In this document: positions 9,136-16,627 of the stretch, piece by piece
Layout of the letters: the number at the start of each line of letters is the position of its first letter
How positions within the stretch are numbered: position 1 is the stretch's first letter
Assembly: GCA_963806455.1 (NCBI GenBank)
Contig: CAWDXZ010000002.1
Location: forward strand, 744,001-808,000
Source: Bog-756 sp963806455
GTDB taxonomy: Bacteria > Actinomycetota > Acidimicrobiia > Acidimicrobiales > RAAP-2
Direction of reading: 5' to 3'
Length of the DNA: 64,000 bases
The notes under the pieces: model-generated
Seen by the model: only the letters and a program-made list of their open reading frames with translations
The model's database searches: none
What the model was told of the DNA's origin: nothing
Program-made: the position numbers and the translations under genes

Positions 9136-11055
9136 CTAGGGGAGCACGCGCCCGAGGAAGGGTGCGTCGCCGAAGGCGTAGAGCGCGCCGTCCACGCCGA
9201 CCATGTAGTAGCCGTTCCCGTCGAGTGAGGGGGCCATGGTGCGGATGGGTGCCGACAGTGCCATGCCCCCGAGCGAACCGAAGAACGGAGCGCCGAACGA
9301 GAAGATACCGCCGTCCGCCGCAACCAGGCGGTATCCCCGGCCGCCCGGGTCGGACGTGATCCCGACGACCGGCTTGTTCAGACGGACCGATCCCATCGAC
9401 CCGAGGAACGGCGCCGCGAACGAGAACACCCCGCCGTCCGCGCCGACCAGCCAGTACCCACCTCCGGGTGCCGCGGCCATGCCCACGACCGGGGCGTTGA
9501 GACGCAAGCCTCCGGTCGACCCGTGGAATGCGGCATCGCCGAACGAGAAGACGCCGCCGTCCTTGGCCACCAGCCAGTAGCCCTGGCCATCGGCGGTGGG
9601 GGTCATGCCGATGACTGGTGCATTGAGTCGCATCGCACCGGTGGATCCGAAGAACCGGGCGTCACCGAAGCTGAACACGCCGCCGTCCGCGCCGAGCAAC
9701 CAGTAGCCGTTCCGGTCCGGGGTCGCCTCGATGGCCACGATGGGAGCGTTTAGCGGAGCGCCCAAGGACCCGAAGAACTGGGCGCCGCCGAACGACCGCA
9801 CCTGCCCGGCGGTGTCGACCAGCCAGTATCCCGGACATCCGGCCGGGCCGGTGGTGGCCGCCACGGCCGCCACGAACCCGGCCCCGACCTGGTTGGCATC
9901 CACACCGCACCCCGAACCCGACACCAGGGAGTGCACGAAGCCGTTCGGGCCTCCGTAGGAGTCCCCGTAGCGCTGCAACTGGGGTGTCACATAGGTTCCC
10001 TCGGTGATCTCGTTCCAGGAGATGAGCAGCCAACCCTGTGGATCGCCGCTGGCATTGCCCTGGTAGAGGGCTCGGAGTGTGGCCCCGTTGTCACGGGGGA
10101 CGCAGCCGCTCGACCCGTCGAGCTGGCGGTCGAAACCCGGTGACAGTGGCGCAAAGTACTTCTTCCCCTCGGCATGGAGCGTGGCGGCCAGGCTGTCGAG
10201 CTGCCCGAAGCTCTGGCTGTTGTTCCACGGGTCCTGGCTGGACCAGTAGGGACTGTCGGCGTCGAAGTACTGGTCGACGGTCGAGTTCCACTGGTTCCAC
10301 TGGTATCCCCCGACGAAATACCACCCCGATCGGAACTGGCTGCTGATCGCAGCCACCACCGATGTCGGATACTTGTACGACCCGACCCAGATGAAGGTGG
10401 GCTTCCCGTCATTGCTCCGATCGAACGCCGGGTTGCCCCCGTACCGGCTCGTCAGATAGGCCAGGTCACCGGTGATGCCGGGCTGGGTCAGGCTGGTCGA
10501 CGACGCCTCGTACGACAACCAGAGATGGAAGTTGTGCCCGGCCGCCTGGGCCTGGTCGACCGCCTGCACGAGACTGTCGAGCCGCTGGTTCTCGGCGTTC
10601 GAACCCGGCGTCTGAGACGCAGAGCCTGTGCCGTACCAGTCGACGGCGAATCCGGACAGGCCGGCGGCGATGGCGCTCTGGACGTCGTAGGCGATCTGGA
10701 AGGGGTCGTCCTGGGTTAACAACGTGGCCGGAACATCGGTCTCGACGTTCCCAGGGTAGAGACTGGTCGGGTTACAACCGGTCGCATCCAGCGTGGCCGG
10801 GAGCGGCAGTGGGGTCTGGCCGTAGGGGTAGTTCGAGCCCAGGGTGTCCTGCCAATGCTGGGTGTCCCACCAGAGGTAGTAGTAGGCGTACATGCCCTCC
10901 TGCGAGTACGGCAGCGTCCCGGTGGCGGTCGGAGTGACTCCCGTCGATGACGGCTGGGCGGCACTGTGGACGACGAGCGCCGACACACCTGCGAGGATGA
11001 CCGCGACGATCAGACTGATTTTGACGGCGAGATGACGCTCACGCAGACGTCTCAT
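9136..11055 (-). CDS. Secreted GH99/GH71-like protein with C-terminal beta-repeat domain
   Basis: 639 residues from the ATG at 11055, which has AAGGAG 5 nt upstream; an in-frame GTG at 11094 lacks such a site. An N-terminal hydrophobic segment (about residues 10-34) exports or anchors it. Residues about 45-390 resemble glycoside hydrolases of the GH99/GH71 type: YYYLWWDTQHW, FAVDWYGTGS and a final SWNEITEG, where acidic residues sit at barrel strand ends. Such enzymes act on alpha-mannans or alpha-glucans. From about 400 on come six to seven repeats of about 35 residues with the pattern GYWLV-ADGGVFSFGDA-FFGS-G-LNAPVVGM, typical of secreted actinobacterial proteins and probably a beta-propeller-like module. 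It is co-oriented with the SGNH hydrolase 119 bp downstream, so both may be secreted together. Confidence 0.8.
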   Translation of the reverse strand: MRRLRERHLAVKISLIVAVILAGVSALVVHSAAQPSSTGVTPTATGTLPYSQEGMYAYYYLWWDTQHWQDTLGSNYPYGQTPLPLPATLDATGCNPTSLYPGNVETDVPATLLTQDDPFQIAYDVQSAIAAGLSGFAVDWYGTGSASQTPGSNAENQRLDSLVQAVDQAQAAGHNFHLWLSYEASSTSLTQPGITGDLAYLTSRYGGNPAFDRSNDGKPTFIWVGSYKYPTSVVAAISSQFRSGWYFVGGYQWNQWNSTVDQYFDADSPYWSSQDPWNNSQSFGQLDSLAATLHAEGKKYFAPLSPGFDRQLDGSSGCVPRDNGATLRALYQGNASGDPQGWLLISWNEITEGTYVTPQLQRYGDSYGGPNGFVHSLVSGSGCGVDANQVGAGFVAAVAATTGPAGCPGYWLVDTAGQVRSFGGAQFFGSLGAPLNAPIVAIEATPDRNGYWLLGADGGVFSFGDARFFGSTGAMRLNAPVIGMTPTADGQGYWLVAKDGGVFSFGDAAFHGSTGGLRLNAPVVGMAAAPGGGYWLVGADGGVFSFAAPFLGSMGSVRLNKPVVGITSDPGGRGYRLVAADGGIFSFGAPFFGSLGGMALSAPIRTMAPSLDGNGYYMVGVDGALYAFGDAPFLGRVLP

Positions 11056-11276
11056 GCAGCTCCTTGCCCCCCGGCGATCGGGCTCCGACGACACTAGTTA
11101 CTTCGGCCAGTGCCGTTGACGGCTGAAGCAGATTCTGCGCCTCCGCCGGGTAGGGGCGACGGGTGGAGCCCCCATGCCCGCTCCCCGCGGAGGCCTGGTC
11201 ACCTCGGGAAACGGTCGGGGGCGGGCCGGCTCCAAAAGACACCGGTCCCAACCCGCCATCGGAGACAGCCGAGGGG

Positions 11277-11513
11277 CTACGAGTCGGGCGGTCCGCAGCC
11301 GGAAGCGGGCGGCTGCCGTCCGACCACATCCTCGCGGCCCTTGCCGCCTCGGGCCTCGTCCCGCATTGCCTGCTCCTCCAACTCCCGGAATTCCGCGGAG
11401 GTGAACCGACAGGGAACCAGGCATCGCTTGTGGCACATGCCACATCGGTACTCGTCCCGGAGGCGTCGGGCGGCCTGTGGACTCCACGAGCTCGACTGAG
11501 GCAAAAGGTCCAT
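11277..11513 (-). CDS. Small Cys-rich hypothetical protein
   Basis: A 78-residue frame starting MDLLPQSSSW, with a central CGMCHKRCLVPC cluster (four Cys and one His within 12 residues), followed by a charged helix FTSAEFRELEEQAMRDEARG and a polar tail. Codon third positions are mostly G/C, as in neighbouring genes, and the amino-acid mix is protein-like. The Cys pattern could bind zinc or an iron-sulfur cluster. No Shine-Dalgarno is seen before the ATG, and a longer frame upstream is open but Arg/Pro-rich and unlikely. Not assigned to a known family; existence itself is only probable. Confidence 0.45.
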   Translation of the reverse strand: MDLLPQSSSWSPQAARRLRDEYRCGMCHKRCLVPCRFTSAEFRELEEQAMRDEARGGKGREDVVGRQPPASGCGPPDS

Positions 11514-11691
11514 GATGGATGATCGGCCGACCGGTGTCCGCCCTTGACCGGATAGGCGTCGGCCGCCGGGAAAGCCGAGGTCGGCTGGATGGACCAGGAG
11601 ACGGACCGGACACCGGTCCGGCCGACGAACGGCGCCGGACGGACGAGACTGTGGCAACGGCCCGATTCCCCACCCTCAGGAGGAGACTTGC

Positions 11692-12135
11692 ATGCCAGTG
11701 AGAACCGTCTATGACTACGTTCCTCACCCCCGGACGAAGGAGAAGCTCGACCGGACTGCGGCCCCGGTTCGGGTCACCGAGCTCCTCCCGCACGGGAGCC
11801 CGGCGGCCCGGTTCAATTCCTGGTTCGCAGTCAAGGTCACCAATGGCGTCGGCACGATGTGGTGTGCCTATGCCTTCGCCGCGCTGGCACTCGTGAGCCT
11901 GCCCTCCGCCATCAGGTCGGGGAGTGCCGTCACGATGGTCTCCTGGATCTCACAGACCTTCCTCCAGTTGGTCCTGTTGTCGGTGATCATCGTCGGCCAG
12001 AACGTCCTGGCCGCGGCGGCGGACAAGCGGGCCGAGGCCACCTACAACGATGCGGACGCCGTGCTCCACGAAGCGGTCAAGATCCAGGAGCACCTCCTCG
12101 CCCAGGACAAGTTCCTGCAAGGTTCGGGTTCCTGA
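11692..12135 (+). CDS. Conserved small membrane protein of unknown function
   Basis: A 147-residue protein starting 7 nt after a strong GGAGGAG site. The N-terminal 40 residues are soluble. Two hydrophobic segments follow (about 52-75 with MWCAYAFAALALVSLP, and 85-107 with FLQLVLLSVIIVGQNV), then a charged C-terminal helix, AAADKRAEATYNDADAVLHEAVKIQEHL, that may form a coiled coil. The NSWFAVKVTNGVGTMWCAYAF segment looks strongly conserved-type and I have the impression of similar proteins in many Actinobacteria, but no function is known to me. A DUF1003-like relationship is possible but not shown. It stands alone and converges with the glycosyltransferase pseudogene. Confidence 0.7.
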   Translation: MPVRTVYDYVPHPRTKEKLDRTAAPVRVTELLPHGSPAARFNSWFAVKVTNGVGTMWCAYAFAALALVSLPSAIRSGSAVTMVSWISQTFLQLVLLSVIIVGQNVLAAAADKRAEATYNDADAVLHEAVKIQEHLLAQDKFLQGSGS

Positions 12136-12209
12136 TCCGAGGCTCCTCGGTCGGTCCGATGACGTGAGAGCCGCTGCGCATCTCCCCCGCAGCTCCGGGC
12201 CGGGTCCGA

Positions 12210-14197
12210 TCATGGACTCCCCACTCGGCGGGTGGCCGAGTCGACGGTGACACTCGCCAGTATGAGCCGCCGGGTCTTCGAAGTCGCACTGGCACCGGCC
12301 GTGAGATCGATCCGATTGACCCCGGTCCGGAGGTCGATGTCGGCCCCGATGATTCCATCCGCCGCGGTCGTCGGCACGCTCTGGTCGCCCGGGCCGGACA
12401 GGAGCGGCGAGGACTGGGGCACGTGCGAGATGAGATGTAGCTCGAGCTGGACCTGACGGTCGGCCGCGCTGAACACGTACAGGGAGCCGTCTGGACCCAT
12501 CAGCGGGTACTGATCCAACGCGGTGAGATACCACCCGCCCCCCGGCATCACGCGGACACCATGGACCTGACTGGTGAAATTGGCGATGGGCGTGCTGATG
12601 GTGCGAGCATCGCCCGGCTCGACGGACAGTGCGAGACTTCCGACCTGCACGTTGGCCGTACCGTTGTCGGGAGTCCGGTAGTGGCTCTTCTCCTGGGTGA
12701 TCCACGCACACGGTCGAGCAGTGGGCTCCAGCCTTCGGGTGACGTTCTGCACGTCGAAGTCGTTGAGCTGGCCGGTCCAGTGCTCGTGGCCGAGGCCGAC
12801 CCACAACGGGTACTCGAAGGCGACCCAATTGGCCAAGGCGACGTTTCGACAGCTCGACTGGGCCACCATGGTCGTGATCGTCACGTAGGGGGCCGCATTC
12901 GCGACCGCCACCGCCGGATTGGTCTCGTCGAGATAGGGCGCCAGGTACGACCCGCCGAGGGTCAGTGGCGGAACGAGCGGGCGGCCTGCATTGTCGAGCA
13001 GTTGGGGCAGACAGGCAACGACCAGCCCGATCATCACCAGGCGGCCCACCCATCGCGGGAACTGCTCGAGTGCGACGGCGATCACGGCGGACCAGGCCAC
13101 CAGCAGCGGTATCGTGTAACGGACGTTCTCAAAGCTCCATCTGGCAACGGCCGAGGTCAACAGATAGCCAACGGTCAGGCCGGCGGCGAGCACCAGGGTG
13201 GTCCAGAGATGCGTAGACCCTCGCCGAATGGCGACGATCAATACGACGGCCGCTGCCGCCATGAGGAGGACGTGCCAGGGGTCGGCACCGACGGCGTCGA
13301 TCCGCTCGAACAGGGTGTAGTTGACGACTCGGAAGGGGTTGAAGTTGGCACTGAACTCGTAGTGCAGGTCGCCGAGTGAGATACCTGTCAGCGAGAAGAT
13401 GTGTCGGAGAGGGCCGAGGACGAGCCGGGCCACATCGGTGCTCAGCCCGGATGTTCCGTTGCCGATGTCGAAGTTGGACGCGGTTGCACGCACGATGTTC
13501 GCCGCGCCACCGTTGATGGTGATGGGACTGCTCAGGAGGCCCTTCGACACCGGTCCGGTGACCGATCCGAACAGCTGGACATTCTGCACGAGGAACGGTG
13601 TGGCGACGGTCGCCGCCCCGACACCGATCGCTCCGACCAGCTTCGCCCCGCCGGCCACCAGCGCATCGACACTCTTCTGCCGACGCCAGTAGGGGTACGC
13701 GGCGACCATCAGCAATGCCGCCGTCGCCGGTCCGACCATGATCGCGATATCGGCCTTGGCCATGTAGGAGAGGCCAATGGACGCCCCACGATCAGCGAGC
13801 GGATGAGCCACCGGCCCCCGAACGTGAAAGCCGCCGCCACCAGGACGAGCACGAGGCCGGTCGCCGCGGCGACATAGTCGTTCTCGGCGCTGGTGGCCAG
13901 CAGAATTCCCGTGGGAATGGCGGCACAGATCACGGCGGCCACCATCTGTCCCCACCATGAGGCGAGGAGGAGGCGGGCCAGTTCCGAGACGCCGACCACG
14001 CAGACCAGGGCGGCCAGCATCTCGGGCATGGCGGCGAGGCGATCGGTGCCCGACATCAGCTGCAGATGGGCCTGGTTGTACTCGGCCAGCGGCGAGAGTT
14101 CGATCTGCGCCAGGTAGTGGGCGGCAAAGGGCGCAACCGTCCGCACGCCCGGCAAGTGGCCGAGTTTCAGAAGGCTGGCCTCCGGGCCACGCTCCAA
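12210..14197 (-). pseudogene. Membrane glycosyltransferase (GT-C/GT39-like), frameshifted and 5'-truncated
   Basis: Two leftward frames join into one protein. The upstream part (14197 to about 13785) runs LAQIELSPLAEYNQAHLQL through ...FGGRWLIRSLIVG. The downstream part continues as ASIGLSYMAKADIAIMVGPA to a TGA at 12210. They are out of phase at a C-run (13784-13787 on the plus strand), where one extra base would restore IVGASIGLSYMAK. Upstream, a TAG at 14201-14203 stops the frame, with only a TTG after it. Related membrane glycosyltransferases have another 100 or more residues here (first helix and catalytic Asp region), and none of that is found in the preceding 200 bp. The gene therefore lacks its N-terminus and carries an indel. 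Many hydrophobic helices and a beta-rich C-terminal exported part remain. It lies exactly where the accessory island begins. Confidence 0.8.
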
Positions 14198-14518
14198 GAA
14201 CTAGCGGCTGAGGACGAGTGATGTTCTGGCCGCCGGCGTGGGCGCTTTGGAACGGCGGTGCACGTGACGTTCGCCACCGGGAGCGCCCGTACTCCTCGAG
14301 GCCGCTCGCGCCCTGCCGGCTGGCCGAATCCTGACGGCCCCGGACCTACACCGGGGGGCCAATCGCCGTCGGCGGGCTTAGATCCGCCGCCAACCCCTGG
14401 ATGGTAATGGTGGTCGTGAAGGACACAGCTCGACTAAACACCTTGACCCTCGTGACAATGCGTGTTATCACACTCTGGGGCGTGGATTTCGGATTTGGTG
14501 GACCGAAACGGAGGCGCC
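14198..14518. other. Intergenic stretch at the left edge of the island
   Basis: No gene is seen in these 321 bp on either strand. The left half is GC-rich with small inverted repeats (for example around 14330-14390); from about 14400 the DNA becomes clearly more A/T-rich, which is where the accessory region seems to start. The right end holds the candidate promoter of the following secreted-protein gene. Confidence 0.5.
14443..14471 (+). promoter_or_regulatory. Candidate SigA-type promoter
   Basis: TTGACC at 14443-14448 and TATCAC at 14466-14471 are 17 bp apart, 47 bp before the ATG at 14519. The -35 is close to consensus, the -10 moderately so. Confidence 0.4.
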
Positions 14519-14998
14519 ATGGTGGGTCGGCGGGTCCTATTGATTATCGCATCTCTGGTGCTCATGGGGGCAGGCGCCCTTGCCACTACATTCAACCTCA
14601 GTCGCGCATCGGCATCAGCTACTACGCCACAGATCAGCGTCACGGGGAACCTCGTGGCCGGAAAGTATGGCCAGGCGGGGGTGCCTGTGATGCTCAAGTT
14701 CACTGTCCACAACCAGAGCTCTGCGCAGTACTGGCCGTTTGACCTTTCGTACTTCGTTTCTTCGAACGCTTCAGTGGTGAGCATTGTTTGTGTGGCAACG
14801 GGCGGTGCCATAGTGGGGGGCGACCTCGACAACAACACTTGCTCTGGTTGGGCGCTGGGGGCCCATCGGAGCGACGAAAGTGCCATCCTGGTAAACGCCA
14901 ATAGCGATCCACCCAACCTCACTATTAAGGCGTGCGTTGGGCACACCCCGAAGGCCCGGACCTTCTGCAACACGCAGGTCGTCTTCCTGAATGACTAG
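14519..14998 (+). CDS. Secreted protein of unknown function
   Basis: A 159-residue protein from the ATG at 14519, which follows GGAGG by 4 nt. Residues 1-33 form a signal peptide (VGRRVLLIIASLVLMGAGAL, then ATTFNLSRASASA). The mature part is rich in small polar residues and beta-strand pattern (QISVTGNLVAGKYGQAGVPV, MLKFTVHNQSSAQYWPFDLS) and has four Cys (IVCVATGG, NNTCSGW, KACVGH, FCNTQ), probably two disulfides. The fold may be Ig-like, perhaps a surface or binding protein. Base composition is more A/T-rich than the flanking core genes, consistent with transfer. No family recognised. Confidence 0.65.
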   Translation: MVGRRVLLIIASLVLMGAGALATTFNLSRASASATTPQISVTGNLVAGKYGQAGVPVMLKFTVHNQSSAQYWPFDLSYFVSSNASVVSIVCVATGGAIVGGDLDNNTCSGWALGAHRSDESAILVNANSDPPNLTIKACVGHTPKARTFCNTQVVFLND

Positions 14999-15041
14999 TT
15001 AGATCCCGCTCCTGGTCGTCGGCCTCCCGAGAAGCGCCTGC

Positions 15042-15119
15042 CTACCCAATCCGCCGAACGGCGGCCAGGTCCGCCCGATGACCATCGCACGCCTCGACGG
15101 TGTCGCCTGCGGCGGTATC
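15042..15119 (-). pseudogene. 3' fragment of the small Cys/His-rich gene family (copy 1)
   Basis: On the minus strand this reads DTVEACDGHRADLAAVRRIG and a TAG at 15042-15044. The complete gene at 24443-24649 ends WHTVEACDEHRADLDAVQRI-G-stop. Upstream, the rest of the gene (the HCPCATVWRGRF part) is missing, so this is a remnant of the last 24 or so codons. The surrounding 15000-15216 shows no other gene. Confidence 0.6.
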
Positions 15120-15216
15120 CACCGGACCGGCTCAGTTGGCTCATATCCGGCAACAGCTTGATCCCGTCCAATGAGGCCGAGTTCGGGATCTCGGACCAAG
15201 AGAGCAACAAACCCAA

Positions 15217-15573
15217 CTAACGCGACTCCGTGATGACTTCGTTGTACAGCCGGTGGGTGAGTTGGCGCGACACCCCAAGTGCGCGCGCCAACTCAGCCAT
15301 GGACGCCCCTTCTTCTACTGCCACGGCACACATGCCCAGCCGGACGTGGCGTCGCACGGCCTCGAACTGATTCGACGCCTCCTCGACGGCGCGCCGCTGG
15401 TCGGCCCACCCGAGTGCTTCAAGAACGACTGTTACGGGCTCCTCGCCCTCCTCAAGTCGTCTGGCACCTTCGCGGCACCTTGCCTTGAGCCGCACTAGGG
15501 CACTCTTGTATTGATCGATCTGTTCGGACAGCACGCGAAGGTCCCGGGCCAACTGACGCGACTCCTTCGACAC
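15217..15573 (-). CDS. Small HTH DNA-binding protein with coiled coil
   Basis: A 118-residue protein from a GTG at 15573, preceded by GAGGAGG at good spacing. Residues about 5-45 are a charged amphipathic helix (LARDLRVLSEQIDQYKSALV), likely coiled coil. Residues about 90-112 (ASMAELARALGVSRQLTHRL) form a resolvase/Fis-like helix-turn-helix. It is probably a dimeric regulator or nucleoid-associated protein. It is divergent from the DUF4386 gene across 127 bp that hold a SigA-type promoter and a GCGAT/ATCGC inverted repeat, so it may repress itself and its neighbour. No named family recognised. Confidence 0.7.
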   Translation of the reverse strand: MSKESRQLARDLRVLSEQIDQYKSALVRLKARCREGARRLEEGEEPVTVVLEALGWADQRRAVEEASNQFEAVRRHVRLGMCAVAVEEGASMAELARALGVSRQLTHRLYNEVITESR

Positions 15574-15603
15574 GACTGCCTCCTCTGGGACGGTTCCAAG
15601 GTT

Positions 15604-15619
15604 GCGATTACGTTATCGC
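15604..15619. promoter_or_regulatory. Inverted repeat, candidate operator
   Basis: GCGAT, a 6-nt spacer, then ATCGC, lying between the HTH gene and the -35 box of the divergent gene. A likely target for the product of the adjacent HTH gene; this is inference from position. Confidence 0.35.
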
Positions 15620-15630
15620 GTTGATACCTG

Positions 15631-15659
15631 TTGACACATGGCCGAAAGGGTCTTATCTT
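15631..15659 (+). promoter_or_regulatory. SigA-type promoter of the DUF4386 gene
   Basis: TTGACA at 15631-15636 and TATCTT at 15654-15659 with a 17-bp spacer: a full-consensus -35 and a good -10. Transcription would begin near 15666, leaving a leader of about 35 nt before the GTG at 15701. Confidence 0.65.
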
Positions 15660-15700
15660 GGACCCGAGACGTTCACACTTCGTGTACCTGGGGGTCAGAA

Positions 15701-16480
15701 GTGGCACAGGTAGTGGTCGGTGCGCAAGCTATCGACGTCCGGCGAACAGGGCGAATCTTCGGCTGGTTTTTCATAGGCACGTTCGTTACGAGCATCCCCG
15801 CTCGGCTTCTCTTCGTGCACGGAACCGGCTCCAGTTGGACCAACATCCACTTCATTCCTGGGGCGACCTCCATCAACAGCCTGAAGGTGGGCGCGATTCT
15901 GGAGTTCGGGCTCATAGTCACCCAGATCGCAACCGCAGTCGTGATCTATCCGCTCGTCAGGCGGCAGAGCGAAACCGTCTCGCTCGGATACGTCACGGCT
16001 CGCACCATGGAGTCGGTGTTCGCCGCGATCGGAATCATGAGCATCATCTCGGTCGTCGACGTTGCGAACTCGTTGAGCGCAGCTACCGGCGTTCACGCCA
16101 CCGCAATCGGTGCGTCAGGCAGTTCGCTGGTGAACACCTACGAATGGGCCTTCCTGTGGGGACCCGGACTCGTTGCTGGAATCGGGAACGGTTTGATGCT
16201 GGGCTACCTGATGTACCGGTCGGCACTCGTCCCGCCCCGCATGGCACTGTTCGGTCTCATCGGTGGTCCCTTGCTCATTCTCTCTTTCGTGCTGACCCTG
16301 CTCGGTGCCTACAAGAACGGTTCGACGGTTTCAGGCTTGCTGTCACTGCCGGAGATCGTCTGGGAGGCATTCCTCGGCATCTACTGCGCGTGGAAGGGCT
16401 TCAGGCCGCAGAGTCCGCTGGCTACACAACAAGACGCGATCTCCACAGAACCCACCACTGCGTCGTTGCGAGCGTTTTGA
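15701..16480 (+). CDS. DUF4386-type integral membrane protein
   Basis: 259 residues from GTG 15701, the first start after the predicted transcription start (an in-frame ATG at 15638 overlaps the promoter). Six or seven hydrophobic segments, beginning TGRIFGWFFIGTFVTSIPAR and including LEFGLIVTQIATAVVIYPLV and FGLIGGPLLILSFVLTLLGA, have the pattern of DUF4386 proteins. These are small actinobacterial/firmicute membrane proteins without known activity, often near regulators. The loop between helices carries RQSETVSLGYVTARTMESVF, a typical region of the family. Its own strong promoter and the divergent HTH gene suggest regulated expression. Confidence 0.7.
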   Translation: MAQVVVGAQAIDVRRTGRIFGWFFIGTFVTSIPARLLFVHGTGSSWTNIHFIPGATSINSLKVGAILEFGLIVTQIATAVVIYPLVRRQSETVSLGYVTARTMESVFAAIGIMSIISVVDVANSLSAATGVHATAIGASGSSLVNTYEWAFLWGPGLVAGIGNGLMLGYLMYRSALVPPRMALFGLIGGPLLILSFVLTLLGAYKNGSTVSGLLSLPEIVWEAFLGIYCAWKGFRPQSPLATQQDAISTEPTTASLRAF

Positions 16481-16540
16481 AGTCCTCCTCAATGGCGTGC
16501 CGCGCTAACGCGACGGCGACATAAGAAAGAGGAGGTTTCC

Positions 16541-16627
16541 ATGCCCGCCAGCGTATGGATAGTCAACTTTGCTGTACTTGGCGCGATCTACGAGGCCGAC
16601 CCGGGTCATCGCAAGGCATCGTCATGA
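16541..16627 (+). CDS. 28-residue leader ORF, probably a truncated membrane protein
   Basis: ATG at 16541 follows GAGGAGG (16529-16535) at ideal spacing. The frame reads MPASVWIVNFAVLGAIYEAD, then PGHRKASS, and stops at TGA 16625-16627. That stop overlaps the ATG (16624) of the hydrolase gene, so the two are placed for translational coupling. The sequence looks like the first hydrophobic helix of a longer membrane protein that has lost its remainder; it is too short to act as one. The hydrolase ATG itself has only a weak ribosome site, so this leader probably delivers ribosomes to it. Confidence 0.5.
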   Translation: MPASVWIVNFAVLGAIYEADPGHRKASS

